Origin: Proteobacteria bacterium UBA2383
GTDB taxonomy: Bacteria; Pseudomonadota; Gammaproteobacteria; Competibacterales; Competibacteraceae
NCBI GenBank assembly: GCA_002343485.1
Contig: DDST01000009.1
Span: 1-6,935 of the forward strand
DNA length: 6,935 nucleotides
Reading direction: 5' to 3'
Positions 1-5,568 of the stretch are shown piece by piece. Below the pieces are notes generated by a model. That model searched no databases, was not told the origin of the DNA, and saw nothing but the letters and a program-made list of their open reading frames with translations. Both the position numbers and the translations under genes were made by a program. Within the stretch, counting starts at the first letter, position 1. Every line of letters starts with the position of its first letter.

Positions 1-284
1 CCGCCACCTTGACCGCCGCCTTGCCGACCGCCACCTTGACCGCCGCCTTGACCGCCGCCTTGACCGCCGCCGCCCTCGTCTCTGGACATGCGTTTTTGCA
101 AACGCTGGGCAGCTTGGTCGCCATACCGTTGGCGGGTCTGCTCGACACTAGGACCGCTCCGGTCGCGGCAAATTTGTTTCTGATCGTCGCACTTGACCCC
201 TTGCGCAGCTTGCACGGTCATAAAGGGTAGTGAACTCATCAGCGCGCATGTGCCCAATGCCAGCATTGTCTTCATCAATTTCAT
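1..284 (-). CDS. Small exported protein with Gln-Gly-Gly-Gly repeat tail (partial, 3' end off window)
   Basis: Read on the minus strand from ATG at 284-282, this frame stays open to base 1, giving 94 complete codons and no stop, so the C-terminus is outside the window. The start is backed by GAGG nine bases upstream. Residues 1-26 form a clear signal peptide: a lysine-containing start (MKLMK), a hydrophobic core, and an Ala-X-Ala-like end (TVQA/AQG), so the mature protein is probably periplasmic or secreted. Next comes a short polar segment with two cysteines (C32, C39) that could form a disulfide, then a basic, glutamine-rich helix around residues 46-68. From residue 71 the protein becomes GGGG followed by QGGG units, one of them extended by an arginine. 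I do not recognise a family and assign no function. The plus-strand alanine/threonine-rich reading of the same DNA is a shadow of the repeat. The gene diverges from parA across a 267-base intergenic region. Confidence 0.75.
   Translation of the reverse strand, partial: MKLMKTMLALGTCALMSSLPFMTVQAAQGVKCDDQKQICRDRSGPSVEQTRQRYGDQAAQRLQKRMSRDEGGGGQGGGQGGGQGGGRQGGGQGG
9..71. repeat. 12-bp tandem repeat TTGACCGCCGCC encoding QGGG
   Basis: TTGACCGCCGCC occurs at 9-20, 36-47, 48-59 and 60-71. A 15-base variant unit at 21-35 interrupts the array and adds one arginine codon. On the minus strand each unit reads as Gly-Gly-Gly-Gln in register with the exported protein. Because units are multiples of three, changes in copy number would lengthen or shorten the tail without a frameshift. 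The array may continue left of the window. Confidence 0.85.
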
Positions 285-353
285 TCGTCTTTACCTCGTT
301 AAATATTTTCAGTGGCTTAAGTGACCTTGTTCATCACCGCTAGGTGCAACTTG

Positions 354-386
354 GTTAACAACCATACTGTAAATACTCTTGTTAAC
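354..386. promoter_or_regulatory. Inverted repeat GTTAACAA-N17-TTGTTAAC, candidate operator
   Basis: GTTAACAA at 354-361 is perfectly inverted as TTGTTAAC at 379-386, with 17 bases between. Each arm contains the palindrome GTTAAC. The arm centres are 25 bp apart, between two and three helical turns. The element lies in the AT-rich spacer between the divergent exported-protein gene and parA, where an operator or a centromere-like ParB site could sit. It has no T-tract suggesting a terminator. Whether any protein binds here is inference. Confidence 0.35.
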
Positions 387-490
387 ATTAGCTGAATATT
401 CTTCAAAAATGAATTTTGCTATTTGGTGGCTTTTAATGACTTCAAACAAAATTTATCCAAATTATTCATGGTTAGTCTAAAAGCAATAAA

Positions 491-507
491 TAGCGCTGAA
501 TGCGCTA
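491..507. promoter_or_regulatory. Inverted repeat TAGCGC-TGAAT-GCGCTA upstream of parA, candidate ParA operator
   Basis: TAGCGC (491-496) and GCGCTA (502-507) are a perfect 6-bp inverted repeat around TGAAT, ending 44 bases before the parA start codon. The right arm runs directly into TAAAAT (506-511), one mismatch from the -10 consensus, although no good -35 is visible. Type Ia ParA proteins are known to repress their own operon by binding a palindrome over its promoter, and this ParA has the N-terminal helix-turn-helix needed for that. The site is therefore a reasonable autoregulatory operator. A parS centromere is the alternative. Confidence 0.4.
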
Positions 508-551
508 AAATAAGAAACAAGCCTATTTTTCGCCTTTTGAGAACCTAATGT

Positions 552-1760
552 ATGCAAACCCTACGATTTAACTTTCAGACTTTGTGCCGCAACGCCGCCG
601 AGCGTGGTGGTCAAATGCAACAGCGCTTGCTGGATGCACTGGATGCGCGGCATACCGTTAAGACCTTGCCGGAGTTCGGTATTGAGCGTGCAGCACAACT
701 GGCCGGCTGTACGGCCAACCACATTCGCAATCTGGAGGCGCGCGGCGATCTACCAGAACCACGGCTGATCGAAGCCGGCTCGACCCAGCGGCGAATATAT
801 AATTACAATGAGATCAATATCATTCGTGAGATCATTGGTAAGCGGCCGGTCTGTCCGTCCGGCGCCAGTTGTGTGCGTGTGGTGTTTTCCAACCTCAAGG
901 GCGGCGTAGCTAAAACCACTATGTCGCTGCACTTCGCACAATATCTGGCGCGCGAAGGTTACCGGGTGTTGCTGGTGGATGCTGACCCGCAGGCCACCAT
1001 CACTGGTGCATTCGGCTTTATCCCCGATCTTGATCTTGACGATGGTGACGATCTATTTCCAGCACTGACTCAAACACCGGCGCGCATCGCCGGCGCGGTG
1101 AAACAAACACATTGGAGTAACCTGGAACTGATACCAGCACGATTAGCACTGCAATATACCGATTGGCAACTGTCACAACCGGAGGAGCGTCAGAATGAAA
1201 TGCTCGGGCCTCCGCCAGTGCGGTTACATCGGGCATTGAAGATGATCGAGGACCGTTATGACGTCATTGTGATCGATACACCGCCATCGCTAGGCATGTT
1301 ATCCCTCAATGCCATCGCCGCCGCGAATCTGATTATCATGCCGATCATCCCGCATATGTACGATATCTCCTCCAGTGTCCAGTATTTCCGGATTTTGGAG
1401 CAGATTTGTTCTTTGTATGATCGGGAAATCAATGTCCAGCGGCTCAATATTCTGCTGACCAAAGTCGACAACACGACCGAAACTCTAAACAACATCGCAG
1501 TCATTAATGGGGCTTACGGGGAGCTGATTCTCAGCAATCGCATGGGCCTGACGAAGGAATTACAAAAATCGGCCAGTGACCAGGTCAGCATTTATGAGAT
1601 TGATCAGCCGCGTGGTTCCCGTGATACCTACAATCGAGCGATCATGATGCTGGATGGCGTCAACGGTGAAATTTTGCTAGCGGTACGCCAGCTCTGGCAG
1701 CAGGAAGTTCTCAGCGGGATTGAGGCCGCTGAGGCGGGCCGGGTGCAGGTGGCGTCATGA
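552..1760 (+). CDS. parA: ParA partition ATPase with N-terminal HTH (type Ia)
   Basis: This 402-residue protein is a Walker-type partition ATPase, which with ParB moves replicated DNA copies apart by ATP-dependent binding to the nucleoid. Residues about 42-95 look like a MerR-type winged helix-turn-helix (GIERAAQLAG, then IRNLEARGDLP, then RRIYNYNEI), as in long plasmid type Ia ParA proteins that also act as repressors. The ATPase domain starts near residue 108. The deviant Walker A is KGGVAKTT at 116-123 with signature lysine K116 and catalytic lysine K121. Walker A' is LLVDADPQA at 140-148, and Walker B is VIVIDTPPS at 238-246. The ATG at 552 has only a weak GAGA-type ribosome site. A start at Met22 (base 615) would still keep the HTH. 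The stop codon overlaps the parB start as ATGA, implying translational coupling. No replication initiator is visible, so plasmid, integrative element and chromosome remain open. Confidence 0.93.
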   Translation: MQTLRFNFQTLCRNAAERGGQMQQRLLDALDARHTVKTLPEFGIERAAQLAGCTANHIRNLEARGDLPEPRLIEAGSTQRRIYNYNEINIIREIIGKRPVCPSGASCVRVVFSNLKGGVAKTTMSLHFAQYLAREGYRVLLVDADPQATITGAFGFIPDLDLDDGDDLFPALTQTPARIAGAVKQTHWSNLELIPARLALQYTDWQLSQPEERQNEMLGPPPVRLHRALKMIEDRYDVIVIDTPPSLGMLSLNAIAAANLIIMPIIPHMYDISSSVQYFRILEQICSLYDREINVQRLNILLTKVDNTTETLNNIAVINGAYGELILSNRMGLTKELQKSASDQVSIYEIDQPRGSRDTYNRAIMMLDGVNGEILLAVRQLWQQEVLSGIEAAEAGRVQVAS

Positions 1761-2650
1761 GCCGCCGCAAGTCGCTCAAAAATCTTGGTGATTGGATCGG
1801 TGCCGGTGGTCATAGCTTCGAGGGCAGTCTGCTGGAAAACGAAGGCAGCCCCGCTTCGGAAATCCGTACCCTAGAGATTAATCAACTGGTTGCAGGCCGT
1901 TACCAGCCGCGGCAATGGGTCGACGAGCATTATCTGGCTGACCTGGAACAGAGTATCCGCCAATTTGGCGTGATTGAACCGCTGGTGGTGCGGCCATTGG
2001 CCGAAAGCGGTTATGAGATCCTAGCCGGACATATGCGCTGGCGGGCCGCGCAGCAGGCCGGTTTGAACCAGGTTCCGGTGGTGGTGCGGGAAGTGGATGA
2101 TCGAACTGCCGCTGCCATTGCCTTGGTCGAAAATCTGCTGCGCCGGGATTTGAATCCCATCGAGGAAGGACGGGCGTTACGGCGTTTGCGTGAAGAATTT
2201 GGGCTGACTCAGGAACAACTGGCGGAGTTACTAGGAATTTCACAACCGGCGATCAGCCGGACGCTGGGGTTGCTGAATCTCGATCCGGCGGTGCAAGCGC
2301 ACATCGAGGAAGGCCGGTTAGAAGCAGGGCATGGCAAGACGCTGCTCGGTCTGCCGTCTGAGCCGCAAATCCGGCTGGCGGAGCAGGCGGTTGCCAGGGG
2401 TTGGAGTGTGCGGGAGTTGGAACAACGCCGGGCCGCGCTGACCGATGAGCGGCAGGTCCGTATGCCTGCGCCGCGCGATCCTGATTTGGTCCGCTTGGAG
2501 GAGCGATTACGAGAAAGATTAGTCGCGCCGGTTCGTCTGCGTTACGACGCTAACCGGGGTTGCGGCCGGATCGAAATCGGCTTTTCCAGTTTGGATGAAT
2601 GTGACGGTATTCTAGAACGGCTGGGCATACGAGAGGCAGAAAATAAATAA
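1757..2650 (+). CDS. parB: ParB/KorB-type partition DNA-binding protein
   Basis: The ATG lies inside the ATGA overlap with parA. The 297-residue product has the full ParB order. The N-terminal ParB/Spo0J nuclease-like fold, about residues 36-112, contains YQPRQWVDE, a box I-like QFGVIEPLVVRP, and a box II (arginine-patch) segment GHMRWRAA at 91-98. ENLLRRDLNPIEEG at 125-138 leads into the helix-turn-helix TQEQLAELLGISQPAISRTL (151-170), which should read parS. GHGKTLLGLP at 191-200 is typical of the end of the central domain, and residues about 242-292 look like the C-terminal dimerisation region. In known ParB proteins box II is GERRxR and binds CTP for clamp loading. Here the second and third positions are His and Met, so CTP handling may differ. 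Partner is ParA. The parS site is not identified; the inverted repeats upstream of parA are candidates. Confidence 0.93.
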   Translation: MSRRKSLKNLGDWIGAGGHSFEGSLLENEGSPASEIRTLEINQLVAGRYQPRQWVDEHYLADLEQSIRQFGVIEPLVVRPLAESGYEILAGHMRWRAAQQAGLNQVPVVVREVDDRTAAAIALVENLLRRDLNPIEEGRALRRLREEFGLTQEQLAELLGISQPAISRTLGLLNLDPAVQAHIEEGRLEAGHGKTLLGLPSEPQIRLAEQAVARGWSVRELEQRRAALTDERQVRMPAPRDPDLVRLEERLRERLVAPVRLRYDANRGCGRIEIGFSSLDECDGILERLGIREAENK

Positions 2651-2686
2651 GCTCTTTATGCGTTCACCTATTTATCGAGTTTGAAT

Positions 2687-2692
2687 TGAGGA
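2687..2692 (+). promoter_or_regulatory. Ribosome binding site TGAGGA that fixes the DUF808 start
   Basis: TGAGGA lies eight bases before the ATG at 2701, an ideal spacing. It overlaps an in-frame TTG at 2686 that would otherwise extend the protein by five residues (MRNYC). The site and the conserved MAGTSLL-type N-terminus of this family both favour the ATG at 2701. Confidence 0.8.
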
Positions 2693-2700
2693 ATTATTGC

Positions 2701-3657
2701 ATGGCCGGTACCAGCCTGTTAGCCCTGATCGACGATATTGCCACGGTGTTGGACGATGTGGCGCTGATGACTAAAGTAGCGGCAAGGAAGACCGCTGGTG
2801 TTTTGGGCGATGATTTGGCGCTGAATGCAGAACAGGTTTCGGGGATACGCGCGGAACGGGAATTGCCAGTGGTGTGGGCGGTGGCCAAAGGCTCGATGAA
2901 AAACAAGCTGATTCTGGTTCCAGCAGCCATTTTGATCAGTGCCGTGGCGCCGTGGGCGATTACTCCGCTCCTGATGGCGGGCGGTGCGTATCTATGTTTC
3001 GAGGGTTTCGAAAAGCTGGCGCATAAGTTTCTCCATGATAAGGGCGAAACCGAGGCTGAGCATGTGGCGGAAATCAAGGCGCTCAGCGACCCCGCTGTGG
3101 ATTTAGTGGCGTTCGAACAAGAGAAAATCCAAGGTGCGATCCGCACTGATTTCATCCTGTCGGCTGAAATCATCGTGATCGCTCTAGGTACCGTGCAAGA
3201 AGCGATCTTTATGACCCAGGTGGTTGTGATTGCCATCATCGCTGTCATGATGACAGCCGGTGTCTATGGTGTGGTGGCCGGCATCGTGAAGCTGGACGAT
3301 GCGGGTTTGTATCTGATGAAAGCGGCGGGAGCGGATGCTTGGAGCCGGTTCAAATGCCTCTTAGGGCAAGGTATTTTGCGGGTTGCGCCGTATCTGATGA
3401 AAGCACTGTCTGTCGTTGGTACCGTGGCCATGTTCATGGTTGGCGGCGGTATTTTATTGCATGGGTTGCCCCATTCACATGAGGTGCTGCGCTATGCGGA
3501 AGAGACGGTTCACAACTTGCCGGGCATTGGCGGGCTGTTATCGGTCATCACACCTGCACTCTTGAGCGCACTGGCGGGGGTTGTCGCGGGTGGCATCGTA
3601 TTGGCGGTGGTTGATAAGGTGATGGCCGTTTTTGAGAGATTTAAGAAAACCAGGTGA
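2701..3657 (+). CDS. yedI: DUF808 family inner-membrane protein (YedI-like)
   Basis: The 318-residue product has the DUF808 layout that I recognise from E. coli YedI. The N-terminus MAGTSLLALIDDIATVLDDV is followed by KVAARKTAGVLGDDLALNAEQV (about 25-46), an RELPVVWAVAKGS segment at 53-65 and a FEGFEKLAHKF helix at 100-110. Hydrophobic, probably membrane-spanning stretches lie at about 69-98, 150-162, 169-197, 233-253 and 281-306. A polar, charged loop at 111-148 separates the first from the rest. There is no cleavable signal peptide, so an integral inner-membrane protein is expected. The family has no established biochemical function, and none is assigned here. The gene starts 50 bases after parB on the same strand, so readthrough from the partition operon is possible, but the spacer shows no clear promoter or terminator. 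It converges with rtcB. Confidence 0.88.
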   Translation: MAGTSLLALIDDIATVLDDVALMTKVAARKTAGVLGDDLALNAEQVSGIRAERELPVVWAVAKGSMKNKLILVPAAILISAVAPWAITPLLMAGGAYLCFEGFEKLAHKFLHDKGETEAEHVAEIKALSDPAVDLVAFEQEKIQGAIRTDFILSAEIIVIALGTVQEAIFMTQVVVIAIIAVMMTAGVYGVVAGIVKLDDAGLYLMKAAGADAWSRFKCLLGQGILRVAPYLMKALSVVGTVAMFMVGGGILLHGLPHSHEVLRYAEETVHNLPGIGGLLSVITPALLSALAGVVAGGIVLAVVDKVMAVFERFKKTR

Positions 3658-3679
3658 TTTCAATATGAGTGGCTTGATT

Positions 3680-3703
3680 CCCCCTCCTCTATGCGGGAGG
3701 GGG
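3680..3703. terminator. GC-rich hairpin between convergent genes
   Basis: CCCCCTCC (3680-3687) pairs perfectly with GGAGGGGG (3696-3703) around an 8-base loop. It sits in the 64-base gap between the converging DUF808 and rtcB genes, where a bidirectional terminator would be expected. Neither strand has a T-run after the stem, so it is not a textbook intrinsic terminator. It may stop RNA polymerase weakly or mainly protect 3' ends. Confidence 0.5.
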
Positions 3704-3721
3704 TGAACGCTTACGGTGCGG

Positions 3722-4918
3722 CTAACCTTTCACGCATACCACTTGTTTGAGGGTATGCAGAATCTCCGTCAAATCGCTTTGATTCGCCATGACGGCATCG
3801 ATGTCCTTATAAGCGCCGGGAATTTCGTCCACCACGCCTCGATCTTTCCGGCAGATCACGCCGGTGGTCTGCTGGGCCAGATCGGCCGCGGTGAACTGTT
3901 TCTCAGCAGCGGTACGGCTCATGCGGCGTCCGGCGCCATGGGCGCTGGAGCAGAAACTCTCGGGATTTCCTTTGCCGCGCACGATATAGCTGCGCGTGCC
4001 CATGCTGCCGGGGACGATGCCTAAATCGCCTTCGCGGGCGCGGATTGCGCCCTTGCGCGTGACCCAGACGTTGGCGCCGTAGTGGTGTTCCTTGATCACA
4101 TAGTTGTGATGGCAGTTCACCACTTCCGATGTGACGGTGAAGGGCGGTAGATGACGGGTCAAGGCGGCGATCACCAAGTTCAGCATGCATTGCCGGTTCT
4201 GCATCGCGTAGTCTTGCGCCCACTGCACTGCTGCGACGTAATCGGCGAAGTGTTCGCTTCCTTCCGGTAGATAGGCCAGATCCCGGTCCGGTAGCTGAAT
4301 CATCCAGCGCTCCATGTCTTGACGGGCCAATTGGATGAAGTAATCGGCGATGGCATTGCCGATGCCCCGGCTGCCGGAGTGCAGCATTATCCACACTTGA
4401 CCGGCTTCATCGAGGCAGACTTCGATGAAATGGTTGCCCCCGCCCAATGTGCCCATTTGGTTCATCCATTTGGAGAACTTGCCAAAAGCCTTGAGCAGGG
4501 TAGGGTGCCGGGCGGTCAGTGCGTTCAGCCCCGCTTCAAACGGGCGTGCGGCGTCTACCAGAACCCGGTCATCGGGGTGCTGGCCCCGGCCGGCCGGAAC
4601 ATCGCGGGTAATCTGGTCGAAGATCTTTTTCAAGGTTTTTTCGTCCAGATCGCTGGCCGTCATCGACAACCGGGCAGCGACCATCCCGCAACCCAGATCC
4701 ACGCCCACGGCAGCGGGAATGATGGCTTTGTGGGTGGCGATGACCGAACCGATGGTAGCGCCCTTACCCAGATGCACATCCGGCATCGCGGCGACATGGT
4801 GATGAATGAACGGCAGACCAGCAATGTTGGCCAGTTGCTGCTTCGAGGGCTCATCCACGTCGTCAGTCCAGATTTTGACTGGGACACGTTGATTGGAAAG
4901 AACCTGTTGAATAGGCAT
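3722..4918 (-). CDS. rtcB: RtcB RNA-splicing ligase (3'-phosphate/5'-OH, GTP-dependent)
   Basis: RtcB joins RNA ends carrying 3'-phosphate or 2',3'-cyclic phosphate to 5'-OH ends using GTP and Mn2+, through a guanylated histidine. The 398-residue product is close to the 408 residues of E. coli RtcB. Visible motifs are MPDVHLGKGATIGSV (45-59), GVDLGCGM with metal ligands D74 and C77 (72-79), GTLGGGNHFIEV with H163 (156-167), HSGSRGIG with H180, CHHN with H271, GIVPGSMGTRSYIVRGKGN (300-318) and SSAHGAGRRMSR, where H327 aligns with guanylated His337 of E. coli. A KDRGVVDEIPGAYKDID segment follows at 358-374. No essential residue is missing, so it should be active. The ATG at 4918-4916 is preceded by AGAGGAA at good spacing. 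The gene converges with the DUF808 gene and diverges from the Trypco1-protease pair. No RtcA cyclase, archease or RtcR regulator is in the window, and no sigma-54 site is evident upstream. Confidence 0.97.
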   Translation of the reverse strand: MPIQQVLSNQRVPVKIWTDDVDEPSKQQLANIAGLPFIHHHVAAMPDVHLGKGATIGSVIATHKAIIPAAVGVDLGCGMVAARLSMTASDLDEKTLKKIFDQITRDVPAGRGQHPDDRVLVDAARPFEAGLNALTARHPTLLKAFGKFSKWMNQMGTLGGGNHFIEVCLDEAGQVWIMLHSGSRGIGNAIADYFIQLARQDMERWMIQLPDRDLAYLPEGSEHFADYVAAVQWAQDYAMQNRQCMLNLVIAALTRHLPPFTVTSEVVNCHHNYVIKEHHYGANVWVTRKGAIRAREGDLGIVPGSMGTRSYIVRGKGNPESFCSSAHGAGRRMSRTAAEKQFTAADLAQQTTGVICRKDRGVVDEIPGAYKDIDAVMANQSDLTEILHTLKQVVCVKG

Positions 4919-4944
4919 GCGCGGTTCCTCTTTTCTCTACTGCT

Positions 4945-4951
4945 GGAGAGG
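4945..4951 (+). promoter_or_regulatory. Strong Shine-Dalgarno-like GGAGAGG before an in-frame upstream ATG
   Basis: GGAGAGG lies four bases before ATG at 4956, which is in frame with the Trypco1 gene. It is a better ribosome site than the AAGTGAG in front of the ATG at 5229. If it is used, the Trypco1 protein starts 91 residues earlier. The stretch also lies in the leader of rtcB on the other strand, so it may be chance. Confidence 0.35.
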
Positions 4952-5163
4952 TCTGATGGTGTTAAGTGAAACAGAGCTTAAACCAAGGACACGCCGGGTG
5001 GTGGAAAAAGGCAGGAAATGGTTCTCATCAGTGTCACCTCTTGAGATCGACCGATTCGCCCTGAGTGATCAACTGGCTGAGGATATCTGCCGCGATGTCG
5101 ATCTTGTAGCTACTCTTTGGCGAAAAACCTTCAAGTCTCAAAAACTGCAACTTGTGATCAGTT

Positions 5164-5172
5164 TGATATACT
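5164..5172 (+). promoter_or_regulatory. Extended -10 promoter TGATATACT for the Trypco1-protease operon
   Basis: TGATATACT contains the extended -10 dinucleotide TG, one spacer base, and TATACT, one mismatch from TATAAT. A poor -35 (CTGCAA at 5145-5150, 16-base spacer) fits an extended -10 promoter, which tolerates a weak -35. Transcription would begin near 5179, about 50 bases before the ATG at 5229. This supports the short start for the Trypco1 protein. Confidence 0.5.
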
Positions 5173-5174
5173 AT

Positions 5175-5192
5175 TATGTAATGCGTTACATA
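5175..5192. promoter_or_regulatory. Perfect inverted repeat TATGTAA-TGCG-TTACATA, candidate operator
   Basis: The 7-base arms at 5175-5181 and 5186-5192 are exact inverted copies around TGCG. The 18-bp element begins three bases after the -10 hexamer and covers the predicted transcription start, a classic place for a repressor dimer. No regulator gene is seen beside it in the window. The sequence is too AT-rich and lacks the T-tract expected of a terminator. Confidence 0.5.
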
Positions 5193-5228
5193 CATTATCA
5201 ACTTGAACAATTCAGAAGTGAGCAACCC

Positions 5229-5564
5229 ATGTCCGAGCGGAAAATCGAACCTGTTAAATTGGGTAACGAGACAATTTATATTGAGGTCACGAGTATTGAA
5301 CAGGAATTGCCAATAGGACAAAGTGGCTTGAAGGGTTATGAAAATACTTCAGCCGATGGCCAGTTGACGGATGCTGGTGAGCGGATTCGGGCGACCATCA
5401 GCGCCTTGGCAGCTACCGTGCGTAGCGCATTGGATACAGCTAAGCCCGCCGAATGGACGTTGGAGATCAATATCGGATTCAAGGGAAAAGCCGGTATTCC
5501 CTTCATCACCGAAGGCGAAGCCAACGGTGCCGTGAAAGTCAGCGCGAAATGGAAGCGAGACTGA
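5229..5564 (+). CDS. Trypco1 domain protein (trypsin-co-occurring domain 1; CU044_2847-like)
   Basis: The 111-residue product is a small cytoplasmic protein with no signal peptide or membrane segment. Residues 1-30 are strand-rich (ETIYIEV). Residues 48-70 form a helix (DAGERIRATISALAATVRSAL). The C-terminal half carries the signature of the Trypco1 family: PAEWTLEINIGFKGKAGIPF (73-92), then ITEGEANGAVKVSAKWKR (93-110), ending on the typical final Lys-Val-x-x-x-Trp strand. Trypco1 is known mainly for being encoded beside or fused to trypsin-like domains in predicted conflict systems. Its role may be to control or recruit the protease, which is inference. The protease gene begins four bases after the stop, so the two are probably translationally coupled. 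The ATG is preceded by AAGTGAG with six bases spacing and by a predicted promoter. An in-frame ATG at 4956 would give 202 residues. Confidence 0.82.
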   Translation: MSERKIEPVKLGNETIYIEVTSIEQELPIGQSGLKGYENTSADGQLTDAGERIRATISALAATVRSALDTAKPAEWTLEINIGFKGKAGIPFITEGEANGAVKVSAKWKRD

Positions 5565-5568
5565 TGGT

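Larger units (their letters stand above)
4956..5228 (+). other. In-frame open extension upstream of the Trypco1 gene (possible longer N-terminus)
   Basis: The 310 bases between rtcB and the Trypco1 start at 5229 hold no separate gene that I can name. From ATG at 4956 the Trypco1 frame is open for 91 codons without a stop. The first 60 or so codons give a plausible, fairly charged soluble sequence (for example LEIDRFALSDQLAEDIC). The last 30 run through AT-rich DNA that contains the extended -10 promoter and the inverted repeat, and translate to a Tyr/Ile-rich stretch (ISLIYYYVMRYIHYQ). That switch suggests regulatory rather than coding DNA at 5150-5228. Three readings are possible: a true 202-residue protein, a decayed remnant of an older gene, or a chance open frame over the rtcB and Trypco1 promoters. 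I favour the short form but not strongly. Confidence 0.35.

Noticed and set aside
9..230. Plus-strand 73-codon frame rich in Thr-Ala-Ala-Leu
   Set aside because: It is the complement of the QGGG repeat and signal-peptide gene. It has no ribosome site, and its repetitiveness comes only from the repeat.
548..571. Seven-codon open frame starting at ATG 548 and overlapping the parA start
   Set aside because: It has no ribosome site of its own distinct from that of parA, and nothing supports it as a leader peptide.
1878..2243. 121-codon minus-strand frame inside parB
   Set aside because: Proline/arginine-rich shadow of a well-supported gene on the other strand, with no recognisable domain.
2686..2700. 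Upstream TTG start for the DUF808 protein
   Set aside because: The TTG overlaps the ribosome site that serves ATG 2701, and the family N-terminus begins at MAG.
2694..3248. 184-codon minus-strand frame opposite the DUF808 gene
   Set aside because: Shadow frame with Ser/Ala/Thr-rich low-information sequence; the plus-strand gene is clearly the real one.
3903..4394. 163-codon minus-strand frame inside rtcB
   Set aside because: An out-of-frame reading of rtcB with Arg/His-rich sequence. RtcB motifs run unbroken in the other frame, so this is not a frameshift product.
4319..4969. 216-codon plus-strand frame opposite rtcB
   Set aside because: Antisense shadow of conserved RtcB motifs, with no family resemblance of its own.
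4960..4973. TGTTAAGTGAAACA, resembling half of a chromosomal parS (GTGAAACA half-site)
   Set aside because: Only one half-site matches and the left half is two bases short and wrong. An 8-base match in 7 kb is not surprising, and this ParB is not the chromosomal type.
5564..5566. ATG overlapping the Trypco1 stop codon as a protease start
   Set aside because: That frame reaches a stop after a dozen codons; the protease frame begins at ATG 5569.
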